Source of the DNA: Robertmurraya massiliosenegalensis JC6
GTDB lineage: Bacteria; Bacillota; Bacilli; Bacillales; Cytobacillaceae
DNA: 61,252 nt
Assembly: GCF_000311725.1 (NCBI RefSeq)
Contig: NZ_HE978514.1
Span: 1-61,252, forward strand
Direction: 5' to 3'
Below the pieces are notes generated by a model. It was not told the origin of the DNA. It was given only the letters and a program-made list of their open reading frames with translations, and made no database searches. The position numbers were made by a program, and so were the translations under genes. Positions 17,503 to 26,794 of this stretch are shown here, piece after piece; the stretch's first letter is position 1, and each line of letters starts with the position of its first letter.

Positions 17503-18474
17503 TCATTTATTGTACAAATGACAAGCTGCATAATGACCAGGTTCAATCTCGACCAATTCAGGCCTTGTCGTCTTGCAAATTTCCATGCATTCTCCACATC
17601 TTGTATGGAATGCGCATCCTAGCGGAGGGTCTGATGGACTCGGCAAGTCTCCCTTTAATATTTCTCTTTCTTGCACTACATCTGGATCTGGTATCGGAAT
17701 GGAAGCTAATAACGCTTTAGTATAAGGGTGCAGTGGTTTTTCATAGAGTTTTTCTGATTCAGTAATCTCTACCAATCTTCCTAAATACATCACTCCCACT
17801 CTATCACTTATATGCTTAACAACACCGAGGTCATGCGCAATAAAAATGTAAGTTAATTGAAATTCTTTTTGCAAATCCTCCATCAGGTTAAGAACTTGTG
17901 ATTGAATAGAAACGTCCAAGGCGGATACTGGTTCATCCGCAATGATTAATTTCGGCCTTGTCATTAAGGCTCGGGCAATGCCAATACGTTGTCTTTGGCC
18001 CCCACTAAATTGATGTGGATACCGCTTCGCATGGTAGCTATTTAATCCAACGACTTCAAGCATTTCCTTTACTCTTCTTTTTCGTTCATCCTTATCTTTC
18101 ACTCCATGAACGATAAGTGGCTCCTCAAGGATTTTCTCGACCGTATGCCGTGGATTTAATGAGGCAAATGGATCTTGAAAGACCATCTGAATTTCTTTTC
18201 TCATTTGTCTCATTTCTTCTGCTTTCAGTTTCGTCAAATCTTTACCATCAAATTTCACGTTTCCTGCTGTCGGTTCTAGTAATCGCATAAGGACTCGACC
18301 AGTAGTCGACTTTCCACAACCTGACTCTCCAACAAGCCCAAGTGTTTCACCTTTATTTACGTAAAAGCTAACATCATCAACTGCTTTTACATCACCAATC
18401 TTTTTTCCAAGAATCCCACCAGTAATCGGGAAATATTTTTTCAGGTTGTCCACCTTTAACAACACTTCTGCCAT
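17503..18474 (-). CDS. dppF: Peptide ABC transporter ATPase (DppF/OppF type)
   Basis: A 323-residue ATPase. Walker [10 protein letters not shown] (about 49-57), signature [14 protein letters not shown] and Walker B LIIADEP are all present. The C-terminal oligopeptide-transporter extension contains a Cys-rich segment ([14 protein letters not shown]), typical of the OppF/DppF group. The start codon overlaps the stop codon of the upstream ATPase by one base, indicating translational coupling. Confidence 0.93.
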   Translation of the reverse strand: MAEVLLKVDNLKKYFPITGGILGKKIGDVKAVDDVSFYVNKGETLGLVGESGCGKSTTGRVLMRLLEPTAGNVKFDGKDLTKLKAEEMRQMRKEIQMVFQDPFASLNPRHTVEKILEEPLIVHGVKDKDERKRRVKEMLEVVGLNSYHAKRYPHQFSGGQRQRIGIARALMTRPKLIIADEPVSALDVSIQSQVLNLMEDLQKEFQLTYIFIAHDLGVVKHISDRVGVMYLGRLVEITESEKLYEKPLHPYTKALLASIPIPDPDVVQEREILKGDLPSPSDPPLGCAFHTRCGECMEICKTTRPELVEIEPGHYAACHLYNK

Positions 18475-19457
18475 TACTGTTCACCTCCAGCATGCAGGAA
18501 GCAGCGAACATAATGGCCGTCATCCTGTTTATATAGATCTGGATCCTCTACAAAGCACCGGTCATGTGCCTTCTCGCATCTTGCAGCAAAGCGACACCCT
18601 TTCAAAACCGTTCCTGGTTTTGGTACATTTCCGGGAATTGAATAGAGTCTATCTTTCTTCTCCCGTACATCTGGAACAGATTGCAAAAGACCAACTGTAT
18701 ACGGATGCTTTGGATTTTTGAAAATCTCCCGTACATTTGCTTCTTCTACAACTTTACCTGCATACATGACAATAACTCTTTGGCAAACTTCCGCAACGAC
18801 ACCTAAATCGTGAGTGATCATGATAATCGCCGTGTCCAGTTTTTTATTTAAATCCTTCATTAGTGTGAGAATTTGCGCTTGAATGGTGACATCTAAGGCA
18901 GTCGTAGGTTCATCTGCAATAAGAAGCTTTGGATCGCAGGATAACGCCATGGCAATCATGACTCTCTGTCTCATTCCACCCGAAAGCTGGTGCGGAAATT
19001 CTTTCATAATTTGCTCTGCTCTCGGTAGCCCAACAAGTTTAAGCATGTCGACGCCGATTTTGAATGCTTCCTTCTTATTTACTTTTTTATGTAAAATAAT
19101 TCCTTCCACCAATTGATTTCCAATCGTGAATAAAGGATTTAAGGACGTCATCGGCTCTTGAAAAATCATCGCAATATCGTTTCCTCTTATTTGACGCATT
19201 CTCTTTTCTGAAGCGGGAACGATATCTTCTCCATTTAAGAGAATTTCTCCACCGACAATTTTTCCCGGTGGTTGAGGAACAAGCTTCATAATCGATAAGG
19301 AAGTTACACTTTTTCCACAGCCTGATTCTCCAACGATCCCAAGAATCTCTCCTTTATGAACTGCAAAACTAATATTATCGACCGCCGGAATTTCACCGTC
19401 AGATGAAATAAACGACGTTCTTAACTCTTTCACATCTAAAACGGGAGCTTGATTCAC
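18474..19457 (-). CDS. dppD: Peptide ABC transporter ATPase (DppD/OppD type)
   Basis: A 327-residue ATPase and first gene of the peptide transporter operon. Walker [10 protein letters not shown] (about 43-51), signature LSGGMRQRVMIAMAL, Walker B LLIADEP and the C-terminal Cys-containing OppD tail (CRFAARCEKAHDRC). It forms the heterodimeric motor with the downstream ATPase. Confidence 0.93.
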   Translation of the reverse strand: MNQAPVLDVKELRTSFISSDGEIPAVDNISFAVHKGEILGIVGESGCGKSVTSLSIMKLVPQPPGKIVGGEILLNGEDIVPASEKRMRQIRGNDIAMIFQEPMTSLNPLFTIGNQLVEGIILHKKVNKKEAFKIGVDMLKLVGLPRAEQIMKEFPHQLSGGMRQRVMIAMALSCDPKLLIADEPTTALDVTIQAQILTLMKDLNKKLDTAIIMITHDLGVVAEVCQRVIVMYAGKVVEEANVREIFKNPKHPYTVGLLQSVPDVREKKDRLYSIPGNVPKPGTVLKGCRFAARCEKAHDRCFVEDPDLYKQDDGHYVRCFLHAGGEQ

Positions 19458-19967
19458 ACCTTTACTCCTTTCAAAGTTGCATTTTTAATTCAAAAACTGA
19501 ACCTTTGTAGAAAAATTTAAAACATTTTATTCCACTGAATAGTTCGCTTCTTAGGATCATTTACTATTTCAATCTTTCTAATATTCTACATTTTATAAAA
19601 AAATTCCCTATTCGTCCACTATTAACCAGAATTATTTGTATATAATAAATTTTCTATTAATAATAATTAGATTACAAAACCTGTCATATCAACTATAAAT
19701 AGTTGTTATATTCTAAAAATATTTTTGCGAAATAAATATCCTCAACACATTTCCTTCATTATGACGATAATTCCCAAAAGAGCTTTAGAAATATTTTTGA
19801 AAATGTAACCATATGTGTTTTTTGATAATTTCGATTAATCAGTACGGTTTTGCACAAAAGATGATGATAGCAATCGTTCTTTTAATATCAATAGAGAAGT
19901 TGTACGATCAAGGTAAGCAATTGCTTTATCTTTCTGCACCACCCTTACGTGCAAGGAGGAATTTGAC
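19458..19967. other. AT-rich divergent intergenic region
   Basis: 510 bases between the leftward peptide-transporter operon and the rightward PRD regulator gene. It must hold both promoters, but I find no convincing -35/-10 pair, cre site or sigma-54 promoter. A short dyad (CCTTACGTGCAAGG, about 19943-19956) overlaps the ribosome site of the regulator. Confidence 0.4.
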
Positions 19968-22079
19968 ATGTCACTAGATAAACGCAGTACTGCCATTTTG
20001 ATGCAATTAATCAATGCTGACTCTTATTTGTCTGCAGAAGAATTAACAGAGAAATTAAATGTTTCACGCAGAACCATTTATTATGATATGGAAAAAATCA
20101 ATGATTGGCTTGATAGCCTTGGGATCGACAAGATTGCAAAAGTTCGTAGTGCTGGATTTATTCTAACAGCCGAAGCAAAAAAACAGATTCCAAACAACCT
20201 TGAGAGTATGCAAGCTTGGCACTATGAATATTCACAGGATGAACGCAAGGCATGGATTGCTATCTATATTTTAATGGGTGGACAAAGATATTTTCTCGAG
20301 GATTTAATGAAGAAAATTAGAGTTAGTAGGACTACTACGATTGAAGATATTAAATCATTAAAAGCAGATATTCGCTCCTTCCATCTTCAGTTGGATTTCG
20401 AGCGAAAAACAGGCTACACCATAAGAGGTGAGGAAGCTGAAATTCGAAGAGCCATTGGCTATTATTTGTCGATTGCAATCCCTATACAAAATCAGCATTC
20501 ATTAGTAGCAGCCCTTCAAATCCAATTTAATGACTCAATCAGTAGTGCTCAACTTTTAGAGTTCCTAAGACAGGTGTATCATCTACTCTACCAAAGCGAA
20601 AAACAACTAAATATCAAGTTTACAGATGATATGCTTTATAGCTTAAGTTTGCGAATAGTGTTATTTAGCATCCGGATTACTCAAAAAAATGATATAAAAA
20701 TGGATGTAGTTGAGAAAGAAGTTTTACGGAAAACGAAGGCATTTTTAGTAACAAAACAAATTTGCTGTGAACTTGAACGTATATTTAAAACACCCTTTCC
20801 TGATGATGAGAAGTTCTATTTAACAACTTATTTATTAGGGGCACGCGTTAATTATTCTGAGGAAGATCGAAATGACAATATCCTTTCAGAGGAATTAATG
20901 AATGTTGCCAAAAAAATGACTCATCAATTTCAAATTCTTGCTTGTACATTATTTGATGATCAGGAAATGCTCGTAAAAAATCTCGTTCTTCATTTAAAGC
21001 CAGCATTCTATCGTGTCAAATACGGGCTTGATGTTGAAAAAAATATTGTTGACTCTGTGAAATCTAAATTTGAAGAGGTGTACTCCCTCACACAAAAAGT
21101 AATCGAGCCCTTCGAAACATTAATTGGCAAACCATTACCTGAAAATGAAATAGCTTACATTTCATTTCATTTTGGCGGTTGTCTACGAAGAGCCGGGACT
21201 ACATTGATTTCTAGAAAAAAAGCATTAGTCGTATGTGCAAACGGAATTGGCACCTCGCAAATATTAAAACAGCAAATAGAAGGTTTATTTTCGACTATTG
21301 ATATTATTGATTCTGTTTCTGTTCGAGATTATGAGGAAAAGGACTATATGATTGACCTCGTTTTTTCAACAATAGCGATTCAAAAAAAGGATGTTCCAGT
21401 ATTTGTCGTTAGTCCCATTCTATCTGATGCTGAAAAAGAAAGTTTATTAAAAAAGGTCAACGCCATCTTTAATCGTTCGCAAAAACAACATCTCGCAACA
21501 GATAGAATCATCGATGTTATTGAACGGTATGCCACGATTCACCAAAAAGATGAACTCGTTAAAGAACTAAGACACTATTTAAATCGACCAGAAATCACGA
21601 TAGCTGAGACGTATAAACCTAATTTAATTGACATTTTAAAAGAAGAATATATCCACACAGCACAAAGTGTTTCAGATTGGAAGTCTGCTATTAAATTGGC
21701 GGCGCATTCCCTTATAGAAGATGACTATATTACGGAAACATACCGAGATGCGATGATTTCAAATGTTGAAAAGCATGGACCTTATATCGTTATTTCTCCA
21801 AAAGTAGCGATTCCTCATGCGAAACCAGAAGATGGCGTCAAACAACTTGGTATGAGTCTGTTAAAACTTGAAGAAGCCGTTTCCTTTTCAAATGATTCAA
21901 AGCATGATGTTTTCTTAATCATTACATTTGCTCCATTTGATCAAGAGTCACATCTCAGGGCTTTATCCCAATTAACAGGATTATTTTCCAAAAGAGACAC
22001 AGTGGACAGATTAATCAAACTTCAATCATCACAGGAAATCTATCAATATATTAAACAATCCTTAATTGAACAGCATTAG
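19968..22079 (+). CDS. PRD-domain transcriptional activator with EIIB and EIIA domains
   Basis: A 703-residue PTS-controlled regulator of the MtlR/BglG-related type. Two N-terminal HTH segments (about 5-60 and 85-140) are followed by two PRD domains (about 170-390, with conserved His residues for HPr/EII phosphorylation), an EIIB-like domain (about 405-500, Cys in VVCANGIGTSQ) and a C-terminal EIIA-like domain (about 555-700, His in VAIPHAKPEDG). It is the first gene of the PTS cluster and its likely activator. Activity would respond to phosphorylation by the PTS proteins encoded downstream. Confidence 0.9.
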   Translation: MSLDKRSTAILMQLINADSYLSAEELTEKLNVSRRTIYYDMEKINDWLDSLGIDKIAKVRSAGFILTAEAKKQIPNNLESMQAWHYEYSQDERKAWIAIYILMGGQRYFLEDLMKKIRVSRTTTIEDIKSLKADIRSFHLQLDFERKTGYTIRGEEAEIRRAIGYYLSIAIPIQNQHSLVAALQIQFNDSISSAQLLEFLRQVYHLLYQSEKQLNIKFTDDMLYSLSLRIVLFSIRITQKNDIKMDVVEKEVLRKTKAFLVTKQICCELERIFKTPFPDDEKFYLTTYLLGARVNYSEEDRNDNILSEELMNVAKKMTHQFQILACTLFDDQEMLVKNLVLHLKPAFYRVKYGLDVEKNIVDSVKSKFEEVYSLTQKVIEPFETLIGKPLPENEIAYISFHFGGCLRRAGTTLISRKKALVVCANGIGTSQILKQQIEGLFSTIDIIDSVSVRDYEEKDYMIDLVFSTIAIQKKDVPVFVVSPILSDAEKESLLKKVNAIFNRSQKQHLATDRIIDVIERYATIHQKDELVKELRHYLNRPEITIAETYKPNLIDILKEEYIHTAQSVSDWKSAIKLAAHSLIEDDYITETYRDAMISNVEKHGPYIVISPKVAIPHAKPEDGVKQLGMSLLKLEEAVSFSNDSKHDVFLIITFAPFDQESHLRALSQLTGLFSKRDTVDRLIKLQSSQEIYQYIKQSLIEQH

Positions 22080-22104
22080 GTTAACGAACATGGAGGTGTG
22101 ATAA

Positions 22105-22548
22105 ATGAAATTTTTGGAGGAATCATTAATTGCTTTAGACGTAGAAGCTGCATCACCTGAAGAAGCGATTTTTAGCACAGGCATGCTTCTAATGAAAAAT
22201 GAACTTGTCGAAGAAACATACGTACATGCCATGGTGCAATCCTTTCAAACAAATGGTCCATATTTTGTTCTGGCACCCAATATAGCTCTTCCCCATGCAA
22301 GGCCAGAAGATGGCGTTAAAGAGGCATGTGTGTCATTTGTAAGACTAAAGACACCTGTTAAATTTGGTCATTCTTTTAACGACCCAGTGAGGTTAGTATT
22401 CGCCTTAGGTGCTTCCTCAAGCATCGAGCATGTTACCGTACTGCAAAAGTTAACGGCGCTTCTATCCGATCAAGAAAATGTTGAAAAACTACTAAATGCC
22501 AAAAGCTATGAAGATATTAAACCATTAATAGGGGGACAAAACTCATGA
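22105..22548 (+). CDS. PTS EIIA component (ascorbate/fructose-mannitol type)
   Basis: A 147-residue EIIA domain with the active His64 in ALPHARPEDG, nearly the same motif as in the C-terminal domain of the upstream regulator. It passes phosphate from HPr to the EIIB encoded next. Ribosome site GGAGGTGTG. Its stop codon overlaps the EIIB start (ATGA), so translation is coupled. Confidence 0.9.
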   Translation: MKFLEESLIALDVEAASPEEAIFSTGMLLMKNELVEETYVHAMVQSFQTNGPYFVLAPNIALPHARPEDGVKEACVSFVRLKTPVKFGHSFNDPVRLVFALGASSSIEHVTVLQKLTALLSDQENVEKLLNAKSYEDIKPLIGGQNS

Positions 22549-22811
22549 AGATTTTATGCGTATGTGGTCTAGGACAAGGAACAAGTTTAATTTTACGAAT
22601 TAATGTTGAAAACGTATTGCGCACTATGGGAATTGAAGCAGATGTAGAAAACACCGACGTTTCCAGCGCTTCTGCAGAACGTCCTGACTATATCATTACA
22701 AGCAATGAATTATCACAATCACTAGCAGGCCATTCATCGAAAATCATCATCGTTAATAACTACTTTGATACAAATGAAATTAAAACAGCTCTTGAAGCGA
22801 ATATCGTTTAG
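22545..22811 (+). CDS. PTS EIIB component (ascorbate type)
   Basis: An 88-residue EIIB with the phospho-Cys in the P-loop CGLGQGTS (Cys7), as in UlaB/SgaB-type proteins. It phosphorylates the sugar during transport through the adjacent EIIC. It overlaps EIIA by four bases. Confidence 0.9.
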   Translation: MKILCVCGLGQGTSLILRINVENVLRTMGIEADVENTDVSSASAERPDYIITSNELSQSLAGHSSKIIIVNNYFDTNEIKTALEANIV

Positions 22812-22841
22812 TAAAGGCAAGTTAATAAAGGAGGGAAAACA

Positions 22842-24137
22842 ATGGAGGTTATTCAATGGTTAGCATCTAACTTCTTCGGGATACCAGCTATTTTATTAGG
22901 TTTTATCGTGTTGCTTGGGTTGATCTTACAGAAAAAGAATACAAGTCAAATCATCAGCGGTACATTTAAAGCCATGATTGGTTTCTTAATCATTAATGCT
23001 GGTGCAGGCGTCATTACAGGTTCCCTAGGAGTTTTTGAACCAATGTGGAGTGAGGTATTTGGGATTGAAGGCGCAGAATTTAGTTCCTTTATGGGGCAAG
23101 AAGCGTTCAATGCGAAATACGGCTCAGCTGTAACATTAGCGATGTTTATCGGATTTGTCATCAACGTATTATTAGCACGGTTTACGCGCTTTAAGTATAT
23201 TTACTTAACAGGACATATGATGTTCTGGACAACGATGATTTTCGCTGGTGTCCTCATCGACACTACAACAAATATTCCGTTCGCCGCATTAGTTCTTATA
23301 TTATCCGTATTTATGGGGATTTATTGGACATTTCAACCAGCTATCGTCCAACCATATATGCGCAAAATTACTGGACATGATCAAATAGCGCTAGGGCATA
23401 CTTCTGCGCTTGTAGCCCTACTTGCATCTTGGTTTGGAAAATGGTTCGGAAATAAAGAAAACGATTCAGAAAAAATCAAATTGCCTAAAGGTCTTGAATT
23501 CCTTCGAGACTCCAATGTTATCACTGCACTCACGATGAGTATTCTATTCGTAGTAGGTGCCGTCATTCTTTCACTAAAAGATACTCCAGCAGCAGAAGCG
23601 TTAATCGCTCAAGCTGGCGATCAGAACTTTATTATGTACGCGATTATTCAATCCTTTACCTTTGCAGCTGGTATAGCTGTCGTCCTTTTCGGGGTAAAAA
23701 TGTTCATTGGTGAGATCGTTCCTGCCTTCAATGGTATCGCTACAAAACTTGTTCCAGGTGCAAGACCTGCATTAGATGCACCTATCGTCTTCACTTATGC
23801 GCCAAATGCAGTTATTCTTGGTTTCCTTGGAGCATTCGTAGGTGGACTTATCTGGCTGGTTGTTTTAGGTCAAACAGTAGGTTATGTGTTTGTACCAACG
23901 ATGATTGTACTATTCTTCCACGGAGCAACAGCTGGTGTATTTGGAAACGCAACTGGTGGTGTACGAGGTGCCCTAATGGGTGGTTTCATCACAGCAACTA
24001 TTGTCGCTTGGGGACAATATTTCATGGTTAAAACACTCATTTCTTCTACAATACCAGACACCGCCATGTGGGCCGCAGATTCTGATATGTTCATCTTAGG
24101 ACCACTATTCAAATTAATCGGAATGCTATTTAATTAA
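22842..24137 (+). CDS. PTS EIIC permease (UlaA/SgaT type)
   Basis: A 431-residue membrane permease of the ascorbate PTS family, with about ten hydrophobic helices and Gly-rich segments (ATAGVFGNATGGVRGALMGG near residue 365-385). The family moves L-ascorbate in enterobacteria, but many members serve other acidic or modified sugars. No UlaD/E/F/G-type ascorbate catabolic genes are present here, so ascorbate is unlikely. Strong ribosome site AAAGGAGGG. Confidence 0.9.
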   Translation: MEVIQWLASNFFGIPAILLGFIVLLGLILQKKNTSQIISGTFKAMIGFLIINAGAGVITGSLGVFEPMWSEVFGIEGAEFSSFMGQEAFNAKYGSAVTLAMFIGFVINVLLARFTRFKYIYLTGHMMFWTTMIFAGVLIDTTTNIPFAALVLILSVFMGIYWTFQPAIVQPYMRKITGHDQIALGHTSALVALLASWFGKWFGNKENDSEKIKLPKGLEFLRDSNVITALTMSILFVVGAVILSLKDTPAAEALIAQAGDQNFIMYAIIQSFTFAAGIAVVLFGVKMFIGEIVPAFNGIATKLVPGARPALDAPIVFTYAPNAVILGFLGAFVGGLIWLVVLGQTVGYVFVPTMIVLFFHGATAGVFGNATGGVRGALMGGFITATIVAWGQYFMVKTLISSTIPDTAMWAADSDMFILGPLFKLIGMLFN

Positions 24138-24159
24138 CAACAAAATGAAAACCGACATC

Positions 24160-24288
24160 CATCAGTCTTCAGTTTGAATGACAACGTTTGGTTCACCTTG
24201 CTAAATCTTGAGAAAAGCGGAGTTTCCCATGAAGGGAACAAGCACGAGAAAAGGGAAAGAAAGCAGACGTTTGCGATAACCGCCTGAG
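24160..24288 (+). repeat. Dispersed ~130-bp intergenic repeat, copy 1
   Basis: Begins CATCAG and ends CCTGAG. It shares ordered blocks with the reverse complement of 38797-38925: CATCAG, TTGAA, AACGTTTG, TCTTG-GA, AGCGGAGTT-CCAT, AGCAC, GAAAGC, CGTTTG and CCTGAG. Both copies are about 130 bp long. No reading frame or ribosome site is conserved. Confidence 0.7.
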
Positions 24289-24317
24289 CCGACATGAATC
24301 TATGTCGGTTTTCATTT
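24289..24317 (+). terminator. Terminator-like hairpin within the PTS operon
   Basis: CCGACAT (24289-24295) / ATGTCGG (24302-24308) followed by TTTTCATTT. It lies after EIIC and before the catabolic genes, so it may reduce read-through into them. Confidence 0.65.
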
Positions 24318-24338
24318 AGTCAACTAGGAGGAATTGAG

Positions 24339-25331
24339 ATGAGTTTTATTCGTACATTAAGAGGAGATATTAAGCCGGAAAAGTTAGGGTTTACTTATTC
24401 TCATGAACATATTGTTTGTCGTCCAGCCTATTGGGCTGAAAGAGATGCCAATGATTTACTATTAGATGACAAAGAAAAATCTAAAAAAGATGTTGCCGAT
24501 TTCAAACATCATGGCGGACAGGCAATTGTTGATGCTACTGCCATTGATTATGGTCGAGATGTTCCCGCTGTCAAGGAAATTGCGGATGAGCTTGATCTCC
24601 ATATTATCGGTACAGCTGGTTTTAACAAGAGTTTTCTATGGGATGGAAAGATTAAAGAAGAACTCAAACCCATTATTGGCAATTATGAAACCTATGCAGA
24701 ATGGATTGACAATACAAGTATTAATAAACTAACTGAATTTGTCATTAGAGAAGTAGAAGAAGGGCTGGAAGGCACCCCATTTAAAGCCGGACAGGTAAAA
24801 TTCGGAACAGGTTATAACCGGATTACACCTTTAGAGGAAAAAACTTTGCGAGCAGTCGCTAGGGCTCACCATGAAACAAAAGCTCCCATTCATTCACATA
24901 CCGAAGTTGGCACAATGGCATTAGAGCAAATTGAGCTATTAAAATCAGAAAATGTAAATCTCGAATTCTTAAGCCTCGGACATATGGATCGCAATCCAGA
25001 TCCATACTATCATGAGAAAATAGCCAAAACAGGAGCACTCTTAAGCTTTGATGGGATAGCGAAAATCAAATACGCACCAGAATCACTTAGAATTGAATGT
25101 ATTTTAAATTTAGTAGAAAAAGGCTATGAAAACCAAATCCTCATTTCTGGAGATACAGCTCGTAAAAGTTATTATAAGCACTATGATTACGGTTTAGGTC
25201 TAGAATACATTATTGCCAAGTGGGTTCCAAGATTCATTGATGAAGCGAATCAAAAAGGGTTTAATGGGGAGCAGTTAATTCATAAATTCTTTGTAGAAAA
25301 CCCAGCAAAATGCTTCACATTTAAAAAATAG
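24339..25331 (+). CDS. Phosphotriesterase-family metal-dependent hydrolase (probable sugar lactonase)
   Basis: A 330-residue amidohydrolase-superfamily protein. The ATG at 24339 has AGGAGGA upstream. A 15-residue longer frame is an artefact of the hairpin region. The binuclear metal ligands of the phosphotriesterase family are visible: HxH (His22, His24 in SHEHI), the bridging Lys in GQVKFGTGYN, the two His in IHSHTE and LGHMDRN, and the Asp in SGDTARK. Members found in sugar operons of Firmicutes and mycoplasmas hydrolyse phosphorylated aldonolactones, so a phospho-sugar lactone or related substrate is likely. It is the first enzyme gene after the PTS. Confidence 0.85.
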   Translation: MSFIRTLRGDIKPEKLGFTYSHEHIVCRPAYWAERDANDLLLDDKEKSKKDVADFKHHGGQAIVDATAIDYGRDVPAVKEIADELDLHIIGTAGFNKSFLWDGKIKEELKPIIGNYETYAEWIDNTSINKLTEFVIREVEEGLEGTPFKAGQVKFGTGYNRITPLEEKTLRAVARAHHETKAPIHSHTEVGTMALEQIELLKSENVNLEFLSLGHMDRNPDPYYHEKIAKTGALLSFDGIAKIKYAPESLRIECILNLVEKGYENQILISGDTARKSYYKHYDYGLGLEYIIAKWVPRFIDEANQKGFNGEQLIHKFFVENPAKCFTFKK

Positions 25332-25347
25332 TCAGCGGGGTGTAGAC

Positions 25348-26076
25348 ATGCAATTCCAATTTGAAAACTCCTTTGAAGTCAAAGAAAAAATAATCGATAA
25401 AAAGGTCGCCATTTTACCAATAGGTGCAGTAGAGGCACATGGCCCACATTTGCCATTAGGTACTGATAATCTTTTAGCAGAACGGTTAAGCGCAAAACTT
25501 GCCGAACGAATCAATGGATTTGTTTTACCTACCTTACCTTATGGACAAGTTTGGAGTTTAAAGAACTTCCCTGGTAGCATCAATGTATCGAATGAATCTT
25601 TAATTAGTATGTTATTCGATATTGGAGAAAGTTTATATCGTCAAGGCTTTCAAATTTTTGCCATGGTCAATGGTCATCTAGGAAATGCTGTTGCCATGAA
25701 GGAAGCAGCACGAAAGCTTTATGAAAAATACCCAAATTTAATCGTACTCTATCTATTTTATCCTGGAACGAGTAAAGCCATTGCTGAAGTTAGAGAAACT
25801 CCTGCAAGTCACGGCACATACTTTCATGCAGATGAAATAGAAACGTCCTATATGCTATACCTAGCTCCAGAATTTGTCGATATGGATAAAGCTATACATG
25901 ATATGCCCTCGATTCCATTGACAGCTGATGTGACACCTACACCATGGGAAGAGTTCACGGAAACGGCCGTTTTAAGTGATGCAACATTAGCTCGGACAGA
26001 TAAAGGGGAAAAAGTAATCAAAGTTGCCCTCGAGAACATGGTCCAAATTATTGAAAAAATGAAAGAAGGCCGCTAA
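25348..26076 (+). CDS. Creatininase-family amidohydrolase
   Basis: A 242-residue member of the creatininase/creatinine amidohydrolase fold. Metal-binding residues are in the N-terminal motif GAVEAHGPHLPLGTD, in NGHLGN and in HADEIETS. The family cleaves cyclic or linear C-N bonds (creatinine, formamidopyrimidines, mycofactocin peptide). Here it is translationally linked to sugar genes, one base before the aldolase start codon. This suggests an amide-bearing sugar or lactam intermediate (inference). Confidence 0.83.
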   Translation: MQFQFENSFEVKEKIIDKKVAILPIGAVEAHGPHLPLGTDNLLAERLSAKLAERINGFVLPTLPYGQVWSLKNFPGSINVSNESLISMLFDIGESLYRQGFQIFAMVNGHLGNAVAMKEAARKLYEKYPNLIVLYLFYPGTSKAIAEVRETPASHGTYFHADEIETSYMLYLAPEFVDMDKAIHDMPSIPLTADVTPTPWEEFTETAVLSDATLARTDKGEKVIKVALENMVQIIEKMKEGR

Positions 26077-26077
26077 C

Positions 26078-26791
26078 ATGCTAAAAGAAAAGCTTTTTGA
26101 TTTTGTTTTATTCAACTTTCTAGCAAAGGATAAAGAAAATGCACAGGACATTATGGATGCCGGAAAAGGATTTGTCGTTCCTGGAATCGTCGCGTCCGAT
26201 TTTTCAAATATTGAGGACGGTGCTAATAAGGTTAAAGAACTTAAAGAAGTGGTAGATCTCGTCTCGATCGGTCTCGGCGGTGGCGGTGATCCCCTGTACG
26301 CGAAACGCGTGCTCGATATTGCAGCTATCTCGAATCCAGGACATATCAATCAACCATTTGAAAATGCTATATATGCAAAAGGATTCCTTGATGGAAAAGG
26401 AACCACTCCACAACTCGTTAACGCATTAGTAACTCCAAGTGGGAAGGTAGGAACAGTGAAACTCGCTTCTGGTTTAGAACTAAAGGTGGAGGAATTTGTG
26501 GAAATGGCACGTGCATTAGGGGTGGAGTCGATTAAATTTATGCCTCTATCAGGTGAAGTTCATTTAGAAGAACTCGTCTATTTAACAAAAGTCGCCGCTC
26601 GAAAAGGAATTCGTGGCATTGAACCAGCAGGTGGTATTAGCACGACCAATATTAAGACGATCATCCATGCGATTAAGAATATTGAAATAGAATTCTTCAT
26701 GCCACATATCTTTGGGTCCACAATTGATCAAGCAACAGGAAAAACAATTCCAACTGAAGTAGCACAAATATTACATTCACTGGAGGCTTAA
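26078..26791 (+). CDS. KDGP aldolase-family protein (DgaF-like)
   Basis: A 237-residue TIM-barrel protein of the KDGP aldolase family (PF07071 type), related to DgaF of the Salmonella D-glucosaminate pathway, which splits 2-keto-3-deoxy-6-phosphogluconate to pyruvate and glyceraldehyde 3-phosphate. A probable Schiff-base Lys lies in SIKFMPLSG, with a phosphate-binding Gly-rich loop (IEPAGGIS). No DgaE-like PLP ammonia-lyase is in the cluster, so the route to the keto-deoxy acid differs or the enzyme lies elsewhere. It is followed after 3 bases by the SIS gene. Confidence 0.82.
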   Translation: MLKEKLFDFVLFNFLAKDKENAQDIMDAGKGFVVPGIVASDFSNIEDGANKVKELKEVVDLVSIGLGGGGDPLYAKRVLDIAAISNPGHINQPFENAIYAKGFLDGKGTTPQLVNALVTPSGKVGTVKLASGLELKVEEFVEMARALGVESIKFMPLSGEVHLEELVYLTKVAARKGIRGIEPAGGISTTNIKTIIHAIKNIEIEFFMPHIFGSTIDQATGKTIPTEVAQILHSLEA

Positions 26792-26794
26792 CCG

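Larger units (their letters stand above)
24143..24317. repeat. 16-bp inverted repeat bracketing a dispersed repeat copy
   Basis: AAATGAAAACCGACAT (24143-24158) and its exact reverse complement (24302-24317) flank copy 1 of the ~130-bp repeat, between the EIIC and lactonase genes. The right arm is also part of a local terminator-like hairpin, so the left arm could compete with it. Confidence 0.8.

Noticed and set aside
22842-24137. Naming the PTS as a true ascorbate system (ulaABC)
   Set aside because: The permease family fits, but the accompanying enzymes are not those of ascorbate breakdown.
24294-24338. Upstream start for the phosphotriesterase-like protein
   Set aside because: This stretch is the terminator hairpin and has no ribosome site. 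The ATG at 24339 has AGGAGGA.
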